Assembly: GCA_015665315.1 (NCBI GenBank)
Contig: JADFAK010000107.1
Coordinates: 1 to 37,741, forward strand
DNA length: 37,741 bases
Source: Flavobacteriales bacterium
GTDB lineage: Bacteria; Bacteroidota; Bacteroidia; Flavobacteriales_D; Sanyastnellaceae
Direction: 5' to 3'
Shown here: in pieces, positions 36,466-37,741 of the stretch
How the letters are laid out: each line of letters starts with the position of its first letter
How positions within the stretch are numbered: the first letter of the stretch is position 1
The notes under the pieces: model-generated
Databases searched by the model: none
What the model saw: the letters and a program-made list of their open reading frames with translations, nothing else
Told to the model about the DNA's origin: nothing
Translations under genes and position numbers: made by a program

Positions 36466-37118
36466 ATGGGCAGCCATTCGGCAAATTCAGCTTCTACATT
36501 CGTTGTCGACAAGTCTAGATGAAAGGCGTGTAGCCCTGCTATTCGCGCCCCAGCAACATGTTGAATAGAATCATCAATAAAAAGGGTTCGCGCAGGATCA
36601 AGTTCATTCTGCTCAACAACATACTTGAATACATTCTCATCGGGCTTTCTCATGCCAATTTCATTCGAATAGTAGACAGCCTCAAAGCCATTCTTGAACT
36701 TTTGAATTCCAATTTCTTCGTCAATCATTCGTTCGAAGGCCCGAACGTGGATACTATTGGTATTGCTCAAAATGAAGGTGCGATAATGCTTTTGCATCTT
36801 TGCTACCCATTCCGCTCGAGACTTACTCATGCCAATTAGAATTGCATTCCATGCATGTTCCATCGCGCTGTAGTCGGCTTCTACTTGAAGGATCTCGTTC
36901 AGTAAACTCCAAAATTCTAGTTCGGTTATCTCACCTTTTTCTAGTCGGTTGAATAGATCATTTTGTGCCGACTTCGAGTACAGACCATCGAATTTTGAAG
37001 CGCCCAGTTTAATGAATTCACGCACGGGTGCTTGGTAGTCCACGTCAAACAGAACACCTCCAAAATCAAAGATTATGGTGTCTATGTTGCCTCGAATAGA
37101 AATAAGTTGGGGATTCAT
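36462..37118 (-). CDS. HAD superfamily hydrolase, subfamily IA (YihX-like)
   Basis: The product has 218 residues from ATG 37118; a TTG at 37145 would overlap the upstream SPOR gene and adds nothing conserved. HAD motifs: IIFDFGGVLFDVD with nucleophile Asp18, motif II Ser in FILSNTNS, motif III Lys in MRKPDENVF, and motif IV LFIDDS. The residue two after the nucleophile is Gly instead of the usual Asp, as in part of the YihX-like group; sugar phosphates are likely substrates, but this is inference. It follows the SPOR-domain gene by 8 bases, so the two are co-transcribed. Confidence 0.87.
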   Translation of the reverse strand: MNPQLISIRGNIDTIIFDFGGVLFDVDYQAPVREFIKLGASKFDGLYSKSAQNDLFNRLEKGEITELEFWSLLNEILQVEADYSAMEHAWNAILIGMSKSRAEWVAKMQKHYRTFILSNTNSIHVRAFERMIDEEIGIQKFKNGFEAVYYSNEIGMRKPDENVFKYVVEQNELDPARTLFIDDSIQHVAGARIAGLHAFHLDLSTTNVEAEFAEWLPI

Positions 37119-37126
37119 GTGCTCAC

Positions 37127-37741
37127 TCAATTTTTCGAGAGCCAAGCACTTTTATTTTCAGACGATTTAATCTCTCCCAGTGCTTTTTTCGCTGCAGCTT
37201 TATTCGTGTAGCTGCCGTAGCACACCAAGTGCAATCCTCGCTTGTGACCAAATATCGACGCGTCAAATCCTTTGGCTTTGAGCGAATTGACCAAACCTTC
37301 GGCATTCGATTTTTGCTTGAATGCTCCACCGACAATGAAATACAACTCCATTGAAGAAGTGGCACTATTGTCAACTGCAGGATTGGCAGAAACGGCTGGT
37401 TTTACAGCGGTATTGGGGATAGAATTTGAGTCTTCTATTGTGGGTGTAATAGCTTCGTCTGGAAGAACCTCATTTAGCTTAACCATAACTCCCGCTGGAC
37501 TTGGTTTATCATCGCCAAAGGAAAAATAGACGCTTGACATCAATGGATTATCATTTGCCAAAATCTCGAGCGAATTCTCGTCGGCTGGATAATCGAATAC
37601 GAGTGCTTCCTCCTCAAAACGAGGCTGATATGACGAGCTTATTTCCTTGGAAGAAAAAGGATTCAAAGTGGCAAAAGTTATGTCCTTCCCGCCTGGAATT
37701 CCATTCAGATACACATATCCGGTCGCAGCTATAAGAGGAAG
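37127..37741 (-). CDS. SPOR-domain membrane protein (probably HU-CCDC81/SPOR type), C-terminal part, cut by window edge
   Basis: The frame is open to the right edge, giving 204 codons. The first visible residues (LPLIAATGYVYLNGIPGG) are the end of a membrane segment followed by FATLNPFSS, a pattern I associate with the Bacteroidota proteins that have a cytoplasmic CCDC81-HU domain, one membrane span and a periplasmic SPOR domain. The SPOR domain is residues 122 onward (MELYFIVGGAFKQKSNAEGL ... LVCYGSYTNKAAAKKAL) and binds denuded glycan strands at division sites. A variable, Pro/Asn/Ser-rich linker precedes it. The GTG at 37714 is internal, not the start. The N-terminal domain lies outside the window, so that part is inference. 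Confidence 0.8.
   Translation of the reverse strand, partial: LPLIAATGYVYLNGIPGGKDITFATLNPFSSKEISSSYQPRFEEEALVFDYPADENSLEILANDNPLMSSVYFSFGDDKPSPAGVMVKLNEVLPDEAITPTIEDSNSIPNTAVKPAVSANPAVDNSATSSMELYFIVGGAFKQKSNAEGLVNSLKAKGFDASIFGHKRGLHLVCYGSYTNKAAAKKALGEIKSSENKSAWLSKN

Noticed and set aside
1-37741. CRISPR arrays, insertion sequences, prophage, toxin-antitoxin or defence genes, tRNA and rRNA genes
   Set aside because: Looked for repeats, transposase motifs, known defence domains and RNA signatures; none found. The window reads as core chromosome.

Overview
The window looks like ordinary chromosome from a member of Bacteroidota, most likely order Flavobacteriales (Cryomorphaceae, Schleiferiaceae or Crocinitomicaceae type; the family is a guess). 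The evidence is: secreted proteins with type IX secretion (T9SS) style C-termini; gene families largely confined to this phylum or class (DUF4271, DUF2480, and proteins resembling DUF6341, DUF6427 and DUF6495); almost no Shine-Dalgarno sequences before start codons; and an exact or near match to the Bacteroidota -7 promoter box TAnnTTTG before at least thirteen genes or operons. I see no tRNA or rRNA gene, CRISPR array, insertion sequence, prophage or recognisable defence system.

Layout. 1-5.2 kb: kbl (cut by the left edge), an unexplained 345-base gap with an orphan terminator hairpin, ldcA, metG and asd. 5.2-13.9 kb: a rightward run with a 1138-residue lamin-tail surface protein, DUF4271 membrane protein, a HemD-like protein, rnpA, a CtpA-type protease and an O-antigen-ligase-like protein, which meets a leftward pair of LPS-type glycosyltransferases. 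15.7-21.1 kb: purD, two small-family membrane proteins (DUF6341-like and DUF6427-like) and an 895-residue secreted PKD/SprB-repeat protein. 21.2-24.6 kb: purQ, dxs and a DUF2480 protein. 24.7-28 kb: a three-gene signalling operon (single-domain receiver, sensorless kinase, receiver-PAS-GAF-kinase). 28-33.5 kb: DUF349 protein, recX, prfB with its programmed +1 frameshift, fumC and a methyltransferase. 33.7-37.7 kb: a T9SS type A protein, a DUF6495-like protein, a HAD phosphatase and a SPOR-domain protein cut by the right edge.

Functionally the region mixes housekeeping enzymes (purine synthesis: purD, purQ; isoprenoids: dxs; aspartate-family amino acids: asd; TCA cycle: fumC; translation: metG, rnpA, prfB) with envelope functions (LPS assembly, peptidoglycan recycling, T9SS cargo) and one regulatory operon. 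I did not find a clearly new system. The most interesting points are at the level of gene expression: prfB keeps a near-canonical internal Shine-Dalgarno frameshift signal in a genome that otherwise seems not to use such signals; several -7 boxes lie so close to the ATG that the mRNAs should be almost leaderless; and five of six convergent gene pairs overlap at their stops, four of them by exactly 4 bp.
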